64,000 nucleotides of DNA, from positions 106,214,021 through 106,278,020 of the forward strand of contig CM063509.1 of the NCBI GenBank assembly GCA_032207245.1, given 5' to 3'. The DNA comes from Pardosa pseudoannulata. Taxonomy: Eukaryota > Arthropoda > Arachnida > Araneae > Lycosidae. Positions within the stretch are counted from its first letter, which is position 1; every line of letters starts with the position of its first letter. A program made the position numbers and the translations under genes. The notes beneath the pieces are model-generated. The model was not told where the DNA came from, searched no databases, and worked only from the letters and a program-made list of their open reading frames with translations. Positions 32,999-45,600 of this stretch are shown piece after piece.

Positions 32999-33788
32999 CA
33001 TGGTTTCTGCGCACCTGGAAAGTCAGAGAAAGTCATGGTAAATCATGGATTTAGACAATGGATTAATTTTGTCATGGAAAGTCTTGATTTTTCAAGTAAA
33101 ATGAGTAAAAGTCATGGAAAGTCATGGATCCGCTAAACTACGGATTAAAAATATGCATTGAATTGTTTAATTCTATTTTTACTTGTCATTTGGCTGAAGT
33201 TAATGAGTTTGGCATTTATGTATTATCTTATAGACCATATTGCCAAGTAAAATTTGTTCACCACAGAAACTCAAAGCAAGAAAGCTTAATGGGTGGGTAA
33301 ATTATTCTGGTTTTTTCTTAAATTGTAGATTAAAATTTTATTAATATAATAATAATTATTTTTTAATAAAAATTAGTTAAGATTTTTGCACAAAATATAA
33401 GTATCTCTAGGGATATTGTATATAAACATTATAGGGTTATATTTGGCTATTATTCATGGTCACCTGGATAATACCAATGTACCCTGAATTCAAATTGGAA
33501 ACATTTTGATTGAAAAATTGCTATATGATTAAACTTAGGTATGGAGACACAACAATTTATTTTTATGTATGTGAGTTTATTAACACTTATAAAGTAAGTT
33601 TATAGGTTTTTATGATAAAATTCCTGTAATTTCTCTAAAAGCATGTATTTTATTTGTGTGTACATCAGAAGTTTTATTCATATATACTTTAATGAAAGCT
33701 TTTTAAAGTCATGGAAAATGATCTGCTAAATCAGGGAAAGTCATGAAAAGTCATGGATTTGAAGAATTTTATTATGGCAGATACCCTG
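32999..33788. mobile_element. hAT-type MITE with GTCATGGAAA repeats
   Basis: Ends share CAKGGTWTCTGC in inverted orientation. Short repeats of AAGTCATGGA run inward from both ends, a pattern common in animal hAT MITEs and related to the TTGAAAGT pattern of the element at 1535. It has no coding content and no clear target duplication. Confidence 0.5.
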
Positions 33789-35506
33789 TAAATATAATCT
33801 TTTGTTTTTTCTGTGTATGATATAATTACTGATAAATATCCAGATTTGGTCAAATTCTTATTCTTACTGATAATTTTGTAACAAAATTTATTTACTTTAT
33901 ATAAAAAGGAAATTTTTATCATAATTATGTTAACTATGATAATTTGCTTATAGTAATTTTAGTAGTTTAATTTCTTTTATAGAAAATTACATTAAACATG
34001 TACTTTCTGTTTGATACTAAAACACCATAATAAAAAAATCTTCATTAAAAAGTTATAAAATTACATTTTATTTTGTTCATTTATCAACAACAAACATGGG
34101 AAATATGTATACAGAATATATAATTACGAATATTGTTATTACTAACATTACTTTGCTATGTAATATGCATATAATATATTCAAATTTTCAAATTTCTGAT
34201 ATCACATGTAGTTTAAATTATATAATTTTTATACATTTATAGTGTATAATTTAAAAACTTATATTTATTCACACAGTTTTATTTTTATTTTATCACACAA
34301 TTGTCTTCAGTGAACAAATCTTTTAAAATTTGTTGCTGAATTAAGTTTTACATACATGAAGTCTATTGAATCTAAAGTAGCCAAAACAATTTTTTCTCGA
34401 TATTTAAGTTATAAAATGTTAAAAAAGCTCTCATTAGCAAAAGTAATTTATCTCTTTAATGGTAGTAAAACTTTGCTTATTAATGTAAAATGATTCTGTA
34501 TTTACATATATTCAATATATGTCTGTTCATGAGTGGTTATACCAGATATAGGTTAATATCTGGAATTGAATTGAACAAGAGAAAATTATAAAATTATGTA
34601 TGCATCCTTCATATTTACATACATATATAATTGATTTTGTGCTTCCTAAACTTTTCATGGTGATAAATTTTAAAATATGGTTTTTTCCCCATTCTTCAAT
34701 GTAAATGAAAATCGCAGTTGAAAAAGTAGATTTTCTTTTTCAAAAATAGAAAATATATTTCTCATTTGTAATTTTGTTAACATTCAAATTTTGGAGGGAA
34801 AAAAATAAGGAAAGGACTCTGTTTATGATAGTGAATAATGTTACTGGTAAATCAGTGAAAATATGTCTTTACTACATACTAGTTCAAAAGTGGCACTAAA
34901 GTATTGTGTTGATTTAGGTCTTTATATTATTTTATACTCTGTTATATACAGTCAAACCGTATTATAACTAACTTAAAAGAACCGGGGATTCTGTTTGGTA
35001 CATTCAGCGATTCACTGTATTTGAACTATTAAGAAATTTGTTCAATCTAAAAAATTATAGTATTCATTAATTGCTAATTTGATTCAATATCAATAAAAGG
35101 AATTAATAATTATCAATCCAGTTGGATCTATTAAACCTTTCTTGAATTAAATTAGTCAATTAAATTTTAATAAGATCAATTTTTTGTTAATTACGTAGAC
35201 AGTTACCTACCTAACTTTTTACTCAATTTGTTAAATCGAGTAAAAATTATGGCAAATGGAAAATTAATTTTACCTGTAACTGTTGCTCACTTTTTTAGTA
35301 TAGAAATAATTGTAATTGTTATTAGATTAAAACAAAATTTATGAAATTCTTTATCAAATATTTACAATAAGTTTGTAGTCTGAAATTTTATATATGAAAA
35401 ATAGTAAATTTTTTCTTTTGGTCAACAGTTTTCTCATTTTCAAGCCTTATGAATTAAGTTTTAAAGTTATTTGTGTTTTTTAAACACATGTTTATAATTT
35501 TTAAAT
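33789..35506. other. AT-rich DNA with a possible pogo-type terminus
   Basis: Nothing coding is recognised. Near 34951 CAGTCAAACCGTATTATAAC resembles the opening of pogo/Tigger elements, but no partner end was found. Confidence 0.4.
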
Positions 35507-35522
35507 ACATTATGTTATTAAA

Positions 35523-35792
35523 CTCCTTGGTGCAACAGCCCCTAGAGAGCCAGGGCCTATGGTACCAATCTCCATTTATGTGACCAAAGGCCCTGGGGTG
35601 CGAAGCTTATGTTCTGGTTAGGTGGTGAATCTTACGCGGAACCCCCAGTGTTTAGTTCCCAAGCACGCTTGGTCCTCAGTTCATCTACCCACTGAAGGCT
35701 GAAAGGCTGAGTCAATCTTGCCCAGCCCGGGGATCGAACCTCGGATTTGTGTCGTGGGAGCGCGAAGTGCTACCCCAATGCCACTGGGCTTC
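35523..35792 (-). mobile_element. tRNA-derived SINE, family C, young copy
   Basis: On the minus strand the head has an A-box-like GTGGCATTGGGGTAGC and a B box GAGGTTCGATCCCCG. The body is unrelated to family A. A perfect 16-bp target duplication acattatgttattaaa flanks it (35507-35522, 35793-35808). It is the best-preserved retroposon duplication in the window, so this insertion is recent. Confidence 0.9.
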
Positions 35793-36692
35793 ACATTATG
35801 TTATTAAAAAAGTAAAATTTTTAGAGTATGGAGCTTTTATTGTTACTAAATTTACATATATATGTATTATAAAAAAGTGCTGGATAAATATAAATGACTG
35901 CTTATATTTGCCTTCACATTTTTCTAGTTAAGAGGAGATTTTGCTTATCTAATCAGAATATTTAAATGCTGTGAAATATGTATGAAATTTAGTTGAGAGA
36001 TAGCTAGTGTAGAAATGTTTATTAAATGGGATTCTGAAAAGTTTTAATTGTAGTCCTTGTTCAGGTGCTTTTTTGCTTATGTATATGTTAGTGTGTGTGT
36101 GTGTGTAATGCAGCATTACATAGATGTTTTGGCATAAATTAGAATAAGATATTCTCAAATTATTAATTTATTTTTCCTCTTAATATAAAAAAATATTTCA
36201 GGCACAGCAATGACATGAGAGTATACTTAATGGGAAGTTGCTGAGTTAGCAACGTTAGTTTATAAGAGCTTGGTTGTGAGAATGAGATTGTTTTTCCTAC
36301 ATAATTGGCTTTCTATTTGTAATGCAATTCCTTGTCTCTCTGGGGATTAATTGAAAATGGGGAGTTAATTATGGTGTTAAGTTGCTTCATAATTATCATC
36401 AAGAAAATTAAAGGATTTTACTCTGGATATTGACTGTATATCTTCAATACTCACTTTCAGTGGAGTAAATGTTTTGTGAACCAACATACACACATATATA
36501 TGGGCATGAATTAATGGAAAGGATTTGACATTTTTTTATGCCTAAAAATGGCTGATTGTTGTCTTACTTGTTTTATGTTCATATATTATTTTTTTAGATT
36601 TATCCTTTTTCTATTTGTATTTTGCTTGTGCTTTCATATTTTTGCACTAATTATGAACATTAAATGATTATTAATGCAATTTAATGTATTTT

Positions 36693-36698
36693 TTTATT
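36693..36698 (-). terminator. Possible polyadenylation signal of the JHAMT-like gene
   Basis: AATAAA on the minus strand, about 300 bp after the stop codon. In such AT-rich DNA it could occur by chance. Confidence 0.3.
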
Positions 36699-36997
36699 CC
36701 TGAAAGTTTAAGAAGCACTGATTGCATTATTTTATATTCACTAAAAAACCATATTTGTTATTAATTATATTGTATGTTAGTATTAAATGCAGATATAAAT
36801 AAGTTCGTTATGCTCATCTATATGTTTATGTCATTATCATTGTTTCATCTATATAAAATATAGTCATAAAGTATAAAAAAAATATACTGTAGTAAATATA
36901 CCCTATATTTCCAGCATAAGATATAAACATGTTAAAAGTGAAACTAATTATCCACCACAGTTTATATTGTTCAAAAGTCTTTCTCTCTTTGCTTCTG

Positions 36998-39517
36998 TCA
37001 GTTTCTTGTTCCTTGGGCTACCAGCAGTTTATATGAGAAGCAACAGGACTCATTCTCATTCACTGGACCTGTCTCCAATTTTATTGCTCCCAGAGTCTTT
37101 ATGCAGTCTTCAATATATTCATCTCTCTGTGACACTGGTATTCTTTGAATGAAGGGATTTATTGCAACCACACAATCTGTTTTAAAGGAGAAAACTAGAA
37201 TTAGAATACTTGAAGAATATTTAATTCAAAGTAACAAAACCTTATGAAGGCTACTTAATCTTAACTGTTTTATCTCTCGATAATTTATATAAATATGTAA
37301 CATGGATGAAATTTATAATCACCTTAAAAATAAAGTTTTAGCCCATTTTATTTCCAATTGCCCAGGTTTATGGGCAATGAGAGAACTTAAGTAAATTTCA
37401 GTCATGGCTCCATTAAAAAGAAACAAAGTCTAAAGTAGAACTTTGATGTTTATTAAGACTAACAATGAACATCTTTAGAAGACTAGAGTGTTGCATCGAA
37501 TAATCACAAAACACATTTCTATTAAAAATTTTACCCAACAGCAAGTAATCATGCAAAGTCTTTTCCATGAGACCAACAGCTTAGTCAACATGATACAGCA
37601 ATTTAGACATTAGAGGAATAAACTACTTTCTTGAGACAACTGGAAAATACAGCCAGTTCACAAAAAACTAGTATTTATTTTGGGAGATTGGTAAAAAGAT
37701 TTTAAGTTGGCAAATACTCCCTTAAATCTGAGATTTTGTGGCTGAGAAACTAGGTATGAAAGAATGAGAAGGGGAAAAAGAGAATTTTAGATATTTTAGG
37801 TATAATAATTTTCATATATATTGCATATATATATGTATGTATGTATATGTACATGCATATATAACATTTGTACAGGGTGAATCTAAATTGTTTTTAGAGA
37901 ATAAGAGGCGTGATTGTACAAATAAGAGAATATAATAAGACATCCTACTACAATATAAGAGAACTGGAGTACCCATCTAGATGAACAATAATTACCATAG
38001 AACTTAGGGCCGAATTCCAATCTGAGAGGCAGAAAAGAATAAAATTTTAATTCCAACTTTAACTCACAACAGTATTGAGAAAACAAATGAATGATATCAA
38101 AATTAATATTATTTCATTTATTATTCATCAAAAAACTCACAATATGTATTCCAAGTGGCAGCCATGTGTGTTGTAGCCAGTTTACACTAGAAATGAATGA
38201 CAAGCAAACCCTGAAAAAGATTCATTGTGTTTTTAACCCCTTAAGAGGTTTGCCGTACAGTGTATGTGCTACCCAAAATTGGCCTCAACTGGTTTGCCCG
38301 TACGGCATATGGGCATTGATATTTTGTCTTTTCCTTTTCTGGTTCTCCCGTATTTTTCATTATTGTAAAGAGACTATTTAGTATTAATATTTTTCAACAG
38401 ATGGCATGATTTCTCCATGTAAAAATATAAATAAAATAAAATAAAATAAAAAAAATTCTTCTTATTCTTATTTTATTAAGTATGGTACTTAATATTATTC
38501 AATAGAAAATATGCCTTTTTTGGAAGTATTTCTGGTAAAAAACTGCTTGACCGCTTAAAAAGTTAAAGGATGACGTTGATTATGAGTTTTTACAACACAT
38601 AAGTTTGAGCACCTTGGTTGCCACCTTATTGAGCTTTGAGAGCTGCAGGATATTCCTGTCAATCGCCGGATAAAGTTTACTTCACCTCGTGTTTTCTTTT
38701 CTACGATATTCTTGGGGTGTTTTGCTTTTGGTTACAATAATCCTCAGGTTGCAGTGCCCATCTCTTGGGCAACCTCCCAAGAACAACCCTAAAGGATGAA
38801 GTGATTTGACCATGTTTGGTCTGATTGGCTTCCTACTAAACCTACTAAGAGCAAATAAGCTGTTCTTTCTCACTGAAAATTTCCATATAGAAAATGTCTT
38901 GCCTAGAATATTCTTGCTAGGAAATATTCTGCATAAGCAATTACAAAATGATGTTAGAGGTTATGAGTTACACTTTACTCATTTCTGTCTCATAGTTGAA
39001 TGTAACCCAATGTTCCATGGTAATTATTGTGTGTACTCTTTGGGTACTAACACTCCTTTTGTAAATCAATTTAGACTCATCCTGTTTCTATATACATATA
39101 TGTATTATATGTATGTATGTATATATATATAAGTATACATATATATATGTAAAAGTATATATATATATATATATATGTTGTATCCAGTGGTAGGCAAATG
39201 GAAGAAGCAGTCTTTCTTGTTAAATAATATCTTTATTAAAAGTATAGTTTCCCTTTTAGGCGTCACCTGCGCCATTTTCAATTACTTCGTGTTGGAGTCA
39301 TGTGTGGAGGCTGCTGAAGTTCTACATTTTGGTGCCAACTGCCACTTATCTCTTTGCTTAATCATCTAATTCCCACAAATATCCTTTTGCTTGACTGAAT
39401 TATGCTAAAAGATTACATGAGCATGGGTTTTTTCTTTTCTTTTGCTGTTACCAAAGAGTTCCCTTTTAAATTGTTTACAACTCACTTAATTTTTCCAAAT
39501 CCTCCCTTTTTAGACCT

Positions 39518-39600
<83 letters not shown>

Positions 39601-42600
39601 TTAGTGAACTTTTTATACAAAGCAAAAACATTCAAGAGATCAATTATAGTATTAAAATATTTACATTTTAGATTAGTATAATTCAGTTAGATCTGTAAGA
39701 GCAATTTAAGATTTTATATACACAATAGGTACATAAACATTGAATGCACAAATAACTAAATGGTCTTTAATGATAACCTATAAAAATATTTTAGCTAGGT
39801 TTTAATGCATACTTATATGTTTAATTAAAAATATATTTTTGACTATTCTACAACATTTGTTTCACATTACAAAGATGAAAAAAAGATAAAATTAATTTGT
39901 TCTGACATTTTAAAATAAAGAATTTTAAGGAATTTTTTTCTTTTACCTCTAAGCATTTGTGTGGAGCTGAAGGCAAAGCTTCTGTTCAGCGTGTCACATT
40001 CGATGCTGCTGATACCTGCTTCCTCCATCATTTGTGAGAAAACAAAGGACGGTTGAGCCATGTGTTGTGTGTCGGGGATATATTCATTTACATCCTGCAG
40101 ATAGAGAAAAAAAAATAAATAAAAGAACATTTTTATGTATTAAAATCGTTTTTACAGTTGTTTAACATTGCTAAAAATCTGCATTACGGAAAAATTATAG
40201 CATACAAAATTTATGTAATTAATAATTATTTTGTGTAGATAAGAAGAAAATTCGTTGTAAAATTTATAATAGATTATAAAACTGATAGTTTGCTGGTTTG
40301 GAACGTTACAGTGTACTGTTTTGCTACACAAGTTTTAATGAGACTCGGACATACTGCTTAAAGGCGATTCCGAACGGCTGGGAACATCCATGCCATCAGT
40401 GGGATTCAAACCCGCAAACACCGGTACCGAAGAACAGCGCCCTACCCATAATTTAATCTTTTTGGGAAATGTCTGGATTTGGGGTCATTCTAAATTTCGC
40501 GCGCCTGGATTTAAGGCTGTTTAGTGTGTAAGATTTTTATAAATATAGTTTTTTTCTAGTTTTAGTTTGTATTGAAATTTATAACAAAGTTAACTAACCG
40601 ATAGAATTTAGTCCCAAAAAATGTTTCGCCGAATGGTAGGGCGCTATTCTTCTTTACCGGAATTTATGGGTTCGAATCTCGCTGATGTCATGGAGGTTTG
40701 TAGCCGTTCGTAATGGGCTTTAAGCAGTAGGTCTCGATCTCATCAGCGTAGCGTAACAGTAGACCGTAGTGCTCCAAATCAAACCAAACCAAATTTAAGA
40801 CAGTTTGTCCATCACTAATTAAAGTTATGAACTTATGGAACTAACTGGTTGTAAAGGTGCTCGCGGAATCATGACAAAGTATTTTTCTTTCGCTCTATAT
40901 AATGACACCTATTAGCTACTTTAAAGATGGATTTGTTTTATTTTTACTTCGTTCTTCGAAGTAAAGAAAGTATTATAATTGCGAAATATAAATTTTAATA
41001 GTTTCGACATAACGTCTGAACGTACTCAAAAATGTGTCTCGCATAGCTCAAAGGCGATTAATTGTGAAACGTTGAAATTTTCTATTTTGGTCTGTTGTAA
41101 TACGTAGTTGTACATCTCATTTGGGATTGTAATCAGCGCTCTATATAACGAAAAATTTCAATATAACGAATAGTAACACTACCATGCCCCTGCTAATGCA
41201 GTGCTTTAGTTCTTCAAGACAACATAAAATATCGTCGAATTCACATGTAGATGTAACAATGGTTTTTTAATTCCATTTAAACAATATTTACAGAGAATAA
41301 TTTTGAGTTCTTACTTCTGTATTATTTCTTGGTACGAAGTAAAAAGAGAGTATTGTAAACTCGAAAAATTTCAGTTTGTAACAGAACATCTATATAACGA
41401 AAAAACTCATTAACAACGCGTATTAAAGCTATCGGTTGCCACCAGAGGGCAGTACTTGAACTTATCAGATATCCTGGACAAATTACTCGAAGATATACTT
41501 ATCAATTGAGTTGAATTTTTTAAATCTTATGGATCAGGATATAACTTATTCAAAAATTTTCATTATATTCAATTAAGGCATTTTAGTTCACAATTTTATT
41601 AAAATTGAAAAAAGGTATTGATTATCTTATACAAAATTTTTGAATAATTTTATTAAATATTTTAAGGACTTCTGTTCTGTTGATACAGATATATTTTCTT
41701 ATTACACCAAGGTTGCAAAAGATATGAGACTTTTAAGAGAAAACGAATCAAACTGCTGTTCTTATCACGTCACATTCTTAGTTTTTGCAATTTAGAAACA
41801 ATATTTTCTATTTTAAAACCTATTTTATACGAAGACAAGTGATATGTTAACTTATACTGTCGTGTGCGTTATTTTATCTCTGTGTATTTAACATTCTGCT
41901 GAGATAATTTTTTTCAGCATTTTTAAGTCTGTTTTGGACATTAGCTACCGAAGCTGTTTTGGCTATTATTAGGGAATACTTTCCCGTGCGTTTTATTTTT
42001 TTAGCGCTTCCTATTACAGAAAATATGTTGATTATTTATTTCGTATAAATTAGTGATTCTTTTTTTGTTTGTGTGTTTTTTCGTTAATAGCATCGTATTT
42101 GAGCAATAAAATACATTATTAAAGTTTAACAGACTTAAGTTTATTTAAAACCAGCGTGGCATATGTATCCTATGAACTAAAAAAATTTTTTTTTTGAAAC
42201 GAAGTGAAATAAGGTAGTAGTTTAATCTTGACACGAAAACTGTTCTTTAAATTTGAGTCTCATAAAACTTTCACGTTTGCATTCGAAGTCACGTTTGCAT
42301 TCGAATAAAGTGTTCTTATAAACTAGGAAATTATGGTATGACGCGTCAAATTTGGCGTAGTTAAATAAATGTATATACAGATAAATGCTTGACACTAATA
42401 AATTTTTATTATTAGAAATCATTTTTTTAATGGACCATTTTTATTAATCATTTTTATTAATTTTATTTTAAAATATTTCTTGCATTTATTGATTTATTAA
42501 AAACCCGAGGATAAAACCTCTCTGATCCCCAATATTAATCAGAATCAAAATTTTCAAGCCCTAAATTATTCACTAAGCAGTTAATTAATCATATAAAGAT

Positions 42601-45600
42601 AAAAAGCAATTTTTTATTAGATTTATTTGGATTAATACGTTATTGGAAGTAGGATAATCCGGAATCGTTATGGATCAGCGATCTGGCATATTGTATTAGT
42701 AATAGTTCTCCTTCAATCTTTAACTATTACTCCTTGTTTTTGTTTGTTAATTTATGTGAATGCAAATGAAATGTTTTGCGTTCCAAATAATTAAGTTGGT
42801 CTTAAAGAACATACATTTTAATTTTTTTATAAACTTGCCTAAAGGGTGATCTCTCAAAGTCGTTTGGAGATAGCCACTTGCTAGTGAGCATGTAACCCTT
42901 GATTAACTTTAATTGAATATGTTAAAAGCGATTCTCAACTGTTCAGTTTACTGAATGTCATTCTGTGTTTGAAAAAGTAAAATCTTTGTGCCAGAATATA
43001 GCAATAAATATAAAGCCAACAAAAGTAAAGCACAAATAGGAAAAGATTGAACTCAAACTGTTGTTTCGTTTATTTAATTTTTGTCAATTATCGTATTATT
43101 TCACTTTTCATATTAATTCTTTTTTATTTGCAATTTTTTGCTGTAGGCCACCACATATTCGATCCTAATGTATATTATTTTCTGTTCAAAGAATGACCTG
43201 CGTAAGGCATTGGTTTTTTGTCACCCCATATTGTCACACTGTGTCTATCGTAAAAATATGTGCTGGTTTCCAATTTTAAAATGTATGTTACTCTGAAGTT
43301 TTTCCTATGTTAAAAATTGTCAAATAAGATAAACTTTTCCCTTTAAGTCCATAAGTTATATGTTTCGATCAATGATGCTTAAATTTCAGAAAACTGAAAA
43401 TTCTAGACCAAAGGGTTAGGCCCTGGAAGTCAAGTCAACTTTAATTTTTTCTAATCTCCTCGCCCTGTCTGGTTTTTCAGCGACTGAGTTCGCTCGCTTT
43501 GATAATGCAGCTTGTTCGTAGCTGCGAAACAACTGTTTCCGTTCAATCTCCTATTATTTGTGCCTTACTTAAATTGGCATTTATTATTATAGCCTGTAAT
43601 ATTGATATAAACAGGTATGAATAAACAAGCATAAAAGAGACATACCAACATGAAACCTTCCCACTTTGAAATGTTTGACATTCTCTCGTACATGGTAAAG
43701 ACTGGACATTGGGCGACAAACACAAGTAAACACTGCCCTCCAGGTCTCATCAAATATCGGATATTTTTCAGGGCCTTTTGTAAATCCTTTACCCAGTGGA
43801 GGCAATAGAAAGAAAATATCTTAGAAAAGGTACCCCAATCTTCTCTGAAATAAGTGACATCGCCAGCGATGTCGAGCATTTCGTAATGTATGTTGTCAAC
43901 GGTACAATGCTGATTGGCATAGTTCACCTGCAACAGGAAAAAAAAAATCTGTTTGAAAAGATGACCATATAGTTCAGAAATCATTAACCATTTAAAACTA
44001 AATTTATATTTTATTGATAACTAGCTGCAACATGTGCCATTTTTTATCATACAGGAAAAATATTTAATCTGCGTAGAACTTAAATGCTTTAAATTCCATT
44101 TTATTCCGTTTAAGGCGAGAACGTTATTGTGTGGACTTGTATTTTAACATCGAAAGTCATTCGGTAAAGTAAGAATTGACTAAGGGTTTAAGAATTCTGT
44201 AGAAGATAGGAAAATAATAGTTGTAATCCGTAGTCTAAAATCTTAGGCAGAAATCATACACTGGCTGAAGATTAAGAATTTTTGTGATGGCGAAAGGAAT
44301 AAAAAACAATGTATTTTAAAAGTGTTTAGGGATTTACAAGTTTTTTATCTGTTGATTCGCGTGTCGTTAATTATTTATTTACTCCTTCAAATTAATTAAA
44401 ATGTGATGAAATGAGAGGAAATTAGGAACGAGAATAGAGGGCTCAAAACGGTTTTATAATTGTATGATCGGCGTGATCTTAATTGGCAAGATTAAAGGTC
44501 TCACCAAAGTCTTTTACCGACTAATCGCGATTAACCCATGGCGCCAACCAATAGTGGGACGGAATTTTCCGTTTAAACAGAGATTAATTGCGCTTAGCTG
44601 TTAAATGACTTCGAGACAGCCCTTAGTGTAGTCTGTCCACTGATGCTAGACCATCATTTGGCAGAATGCTAAAAACAATCCTTACCACCGTAGGGGATAA
44701 AGCTAGGCGAAAATGGAAGACTATTTGAATCGTTCTCCCGCTGCATTCTGTAGAATTGTCTTATTTGTTATTATTTACTTATTTATTATTTGATCGTATT
44801 TTTATTTTTATGCACAATTTTACACTTTTTAATATTCCACTAGTTATAGAAACATATTTTGAGACCCAATTCAATGTTTCATTTAATATATCTCTAATGA
44901 ATCCCACGACACTAATATTTTATGAACGAATTCAATGTTTAAAACGAACTTTCTATTTTTTAAGTAAACTCGATTTTTTCAGTTATTCACAGATTTAACA
45001 AGGGGCCTGTGATCGTTTACGAACGCTGGCCACGTAGTATAATGGCTAAAAAAATATTTTGCGAAAATAGCTTATTGTTTGTTTCTAAATGTGAATGGTT
45101 TAAATTATTGCATGTTCCTGCCCAACACTGCACAAATGGACTCTCTTTACTTTGCATTGTGATAGTATCCAACAGTGGCGTACATAGCCTTCTTTCTTCC
45201 TTTATTTTTTTTTCTTAGGGTGGGGGGGGGAGATGTACTCGCCAAAGATAGATAACTTTTTGTATAGGACGTTTCTACCATTTTGTCAAATTATTATAGA
45301 GCCAGAGAACTCGTTGGCTGAAATTTCTGCCTAATGAAATTTTAATTTGGCAATTGGATGTGTCGAGTAGGTAGCAAATTATACGATCTTGTTCAAATCA
45401 ATGGTTTTATTGGCTTGCCAGGTTGTGAGAGAGGGTGCTACCATATTGCGATCGAAATATGTCACAGGCGACTTCTGCGTCATTGTGACGCAGATGTTGG
45501 CTGTGACATATCTTGACAGCAATGGGGTAGCAAATATGGACTGCTTTGTCACTTGAAAGCAAGCATATAAATGAGGGTAACACTGTGAATGTTTTACGTT

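Noticed and set aside
34951..35060. A pogo-type element starting CAGTCAAACC
   Set aside because: No inverted partner end was found within several kb, so boundaries cannot be supported.
38682..38873. A 63-codon ORF reading GGCPRDGHCNLRIIVTKS
   Set aside because: The cysteine-rich word looked like a zinc motif, but no family matches and the flanks are stops. It lies within an intron.
43543..43805. Separate small genes over the second methyltransferase exon
   Set aside because: These overlapping minus frames are shadows of exon 43646-43927, which alone joins in frame to its neighbours.
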